Virus record (IMG/VR): IMGVR_UViG_3300043436_000620
Location: 1-29,804 of that record
From: a virus
Reading direction: 5' to 3' (one strand)
Length of the DNA: 29,804 nucleotides
Each line of letters opens with the position of its first letter. Position 1 is the first letter of the stretch. The position numbers and the translations under genes were made by a program. The notes beneath the pieces are model-generated. The model searched no databases. It saw nothing but the letters and a program-made list of their open reading frames with translations, and was not told the DNA's origin. Shown here piece by piece: positions 28,169-29,804 of this stretch.

Positions 28169-29804
28169 GCAATTTTATAGAATGGAATACTTTGGACTTA
28201 AAAAAATTAAGTGGTAAAGAAGCGGTGAGATGCCCTAAGTGTGACGACGTAAGAACAGACAAGCGAGATAAGTCTTTGAAAATAGACCATAACTCTGGAA
28301 TAGGTAAATGTTTTTATTGTGAGGCATTAGCATTTAGAGAAAGCAATTCAGACAAGCAACAAACAAAATACACGTACCCAACACAAGAATGGAAGAACTA
28401 CACTCAACTATCTGATAAGTTGGTTAAATGGTCATGGAGTGAGCGAATGATTAGCCAGTCAACTTTAAATCATTTTGCAATATCAGAGGAAGAAGTATAT
28501 TTCCCACAAAACCAAAGAAAACAAAATGCAATTACATTTAATTATTTCGAAGCTGAAACGGTGGTTAATAAAAAATATCGTTCATCTGATAAGAAATTTA
28601 CGTCACACGCTGGAGGTAAGCCAATATTTTACAACATTAATTCTGTAATTGGTCAAAAAGAAGTTTTTATCGTTGAAGGTGAGTTCGATGTTTTAGCAAT
28701 GTATGAAGCTGGATATAAAAATGTGATTTCTTTACCTAATGGAGCGAACGACAACGACGACTATTGGATAAATTCAGAAAAGTATTTAAAAGAAATAGAG
28801 CATTTTATTATTGCAGTTGATAATGACGACAAAGGAATAGATGTAAGAAATAAGATTTCACACCGTTTAGGTCGTTTTAGATGCACTTTTATCGAGTGGA
28901 TAGGTAAAGATGCTAACGACGATTTAAAAGCGTCTAAAATCAAAGATTCTGTAAACAATAGAAAACGATTTCCAATAGGCGGAACATTTAACACTTTGGA
29001 TTTATTAGATGAAACTTTAAGATTGTATAACGAAGGAATGCCAAAAACAATATTTCCTAAAAATGAAATGTTTAAAGGTTTTGAAAATGATTTCAGCATA
29101 ATGATGGGACAGCTAACAGTTGTGACAGGAATACCATCACACGGTAAAAGTAGCTTTGTAGATTGGTATGCCTTAAATATTGCTAATGATTACGATTATA
29201 AGCTATCTATTTTCAGTCCAGAACACAATCCACTAGGTTTGTATAATTCAAAGTATGCAACATTGACAGTAGGTAAGCCGTTTTTTGGTAAAAGTCGAAT
29301 GAGTGAAAACGAACTATTTGAATATACTGAATGGAGCAAAGAAAAATTATATTTTACAACATCGGAGGAAAGCATTACACCAGATTGGGATTGGTTACTT
29401 GAAAAGTTTAAAGAGCAAATGTTTACATTCGGTATTAATATGTTTATAATCGATGCATGGAATAAGGTATTAATGCCAAAAGGGTATCAAGGTAAGGATG
29501 GAATAGACCAAATTTTAACACGTTTAACATCATTTTGTATACAGTACAACGTTCATGTTTTTTTAGTTGCGCACCCTACAAAAATGAAGAAGAACGAAAA
29601 GACTGGCAAATATGATATTCCAGATTTGTATAGTGTAAGTGGTTCATCTGATTTTAGAAACCAAACACACAACGGACTTTGTGTATATCGAGAGTTTGGA
29701 AATGAAGAAGAACTAGGATATACGATGGTTATTAATTTAAAAACTAAATACGATTTTCAAGGAAAGATTACGAGTTCTACAAAGTTTAATTGGAATAATG
29801 ATAA
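28165..29804 (+). CDS. Twinkle-like primase-helicase (continues at 1-251)
   Basis: The gene runs to the end of the window and continues after closing the circle, 587 residues in total. Zinc finger with C23, C26, C49, C52; TOPRIM fold with VEGEFD at 170-175 and a second acidic motif AVDNDDK at 217-223, both needed for primer synthesis; RecA-like helicase with Walker A GIPSHGKS at 322-329 and Walker B FIIDAW at 427-432; then VFLVAHPTK and VSGSSDFRNQTHN, the usual closing motifs. This is the T7 gp4/Twinkle layout. It unwinds DNA and makes primers at the fork; no phage DNA polymerase is present, so it must work with that of the host. The start is fixed by the ATGA overlap with the gene before. 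Confidence 0.92.
   Translation, partial: MSNFIEWNTLDLKKLSGKEAVRCPKCDDVRTDKRDKSLKIDHNSGIGKCFYCEALAFRESNSDKQQTKYTYPTQEWKNYTQLSDKLVKWSWSERMISQSTLNHFAISEEEVYFPQNQRKQNAITFNYFEAETVVNKKYRSSDKKFTSHAGGKPIFYNINSVIGQKEVFIVEGEFDVLAMYEAGYKNVISLPNGANDNDDYWINSEKYLKEIEHFIIAVDNDDKGIDVRNKISHRLGRFRCTFIEWIGKDANDDLKASKIKDSVNNRKRFPIGGTFNTLDLLDETLRLYNEGMPKTIFPKNEMFKGFENDFSIMMGQLTVVTGIPSHGKSSFVDWYALNIANDYDYKLSIFSPEHNPLGLYNSKYATLTVGKPFFGKSRMSENELFEYTEWSKEKLYFTTSEESITPDWDWLLEKFKEQMFTFGINMFIIDAWNKVLMPKGYQGKDGIDQILTRLTSFCIQYNVHVFLVAHPTKMKKNEKTGKYDIPDLYSVSGSSDFRNQTHNGLCVYREFGNEEELGYTMVINLKTKYDFQGKITSSTKFNWNND
29678..29804. repeat. Terminal direct repeat, right copy (contig circularisation overlap)
   Basis: Identical to bases 1-127. 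See the left copy. One of the two should be removed to obtain the unique circular sequence. Confidence 0.95.

Noticed and set aside
1-29804. tRNA genes, insertion sequences, reverse transcriptase or template/variable repeats, attachment sites
   Set aside because: None recognised by eye in the gaps between genes, which are all shorter than about 210 bases. A covariance-model scan would be needed to exclude a tRNA fully.

Overview
The window is the complete genome of a small, strictly plus-strand, tailed (siphovirus-like) phage of a Bacteroidetes host, probably a flavobacterium. The DNA is AT-rich. The promoters I can see follow the Bacteroidetes TTG-N18/19-TAnnTTTG pattern. Start codons are preceded by A-rich sequence rather than Shine-Dalgarno sites, and many proteins match families I know from flavobacterial phages. 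Bases 1-127 are identical to bases 29678-29804, so the contig closes into a circle of 29,677 bp. The gene cut by the ends, a Twinkle-like primase-helicase, is restored to 587 codons on joining.

Layout on the circle. (1) Replication: a Lin1244/Lin1753-like replication protein (27467), the primase-helicase (28165 through the join to 251), a winged-helix protein (433), a RusA-like resolvase (953) and an ERF annealing protein (1699). (2) Small ORFs with overlapping starts and stops (2202-3487), including a zinc-ribbon, a one-pass membrane and a ribbon-helix-helix-like protein. (3) A sigma-like factor (3487) with a good host-type promoter, then a free-standing GIY-YIG endonuclease, a cysteine-containing conserved phage protein, a small lipoprotein, and the terminase small and large subunits (5023, 5473). 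(4) Tail: a chaperone with a conserved second frame (6807/7304), tail completion proteins, two large tail proteins and the tape measure (12128). (5) Head: XkdF-like protease, scaffold, decoration protein, major capsid, probable tail tube, portal with a MuF-like C-terminus, connector (13985-20484). Head genes follow tail genes, the reverse of the usual order. (6) Fibre/adhesin genes including a LamG-like protein, then lysis: coiled-coil membrane protein, holin-like protein, M15 peptidase, closed by a terminator at 23244. (7) An accessory region from its own promoter (23317): a DUF6948-like gene, a protein with a perfect 40-unit X-Gly repeat, and small ORFs up to a terminator at 25674. (8) A helix-turn-helix/metallophosphoesterase protein (25773), a small conserved protein, and a promoter with a structured leader (27119-27221) before the replication genes.

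The phage appears to bring its own helicase-primase, recombination enzymes and sigma-like factor but no DNA or RNA polymerase. No integrase or clear repressor was seen, which suggests a lytic life style. The least explained elements are the X-Gly repeat protein, a bipartite motif GTTACAA-N17-TATAATA at three structural-gene starts, a 57-bp in-frame duplication shared by two otherwise different genes, the dual-coding chaperone region, and the leader RNA before the replication genes. Homology statements come from memory of families and visible motifs; no database search was run.
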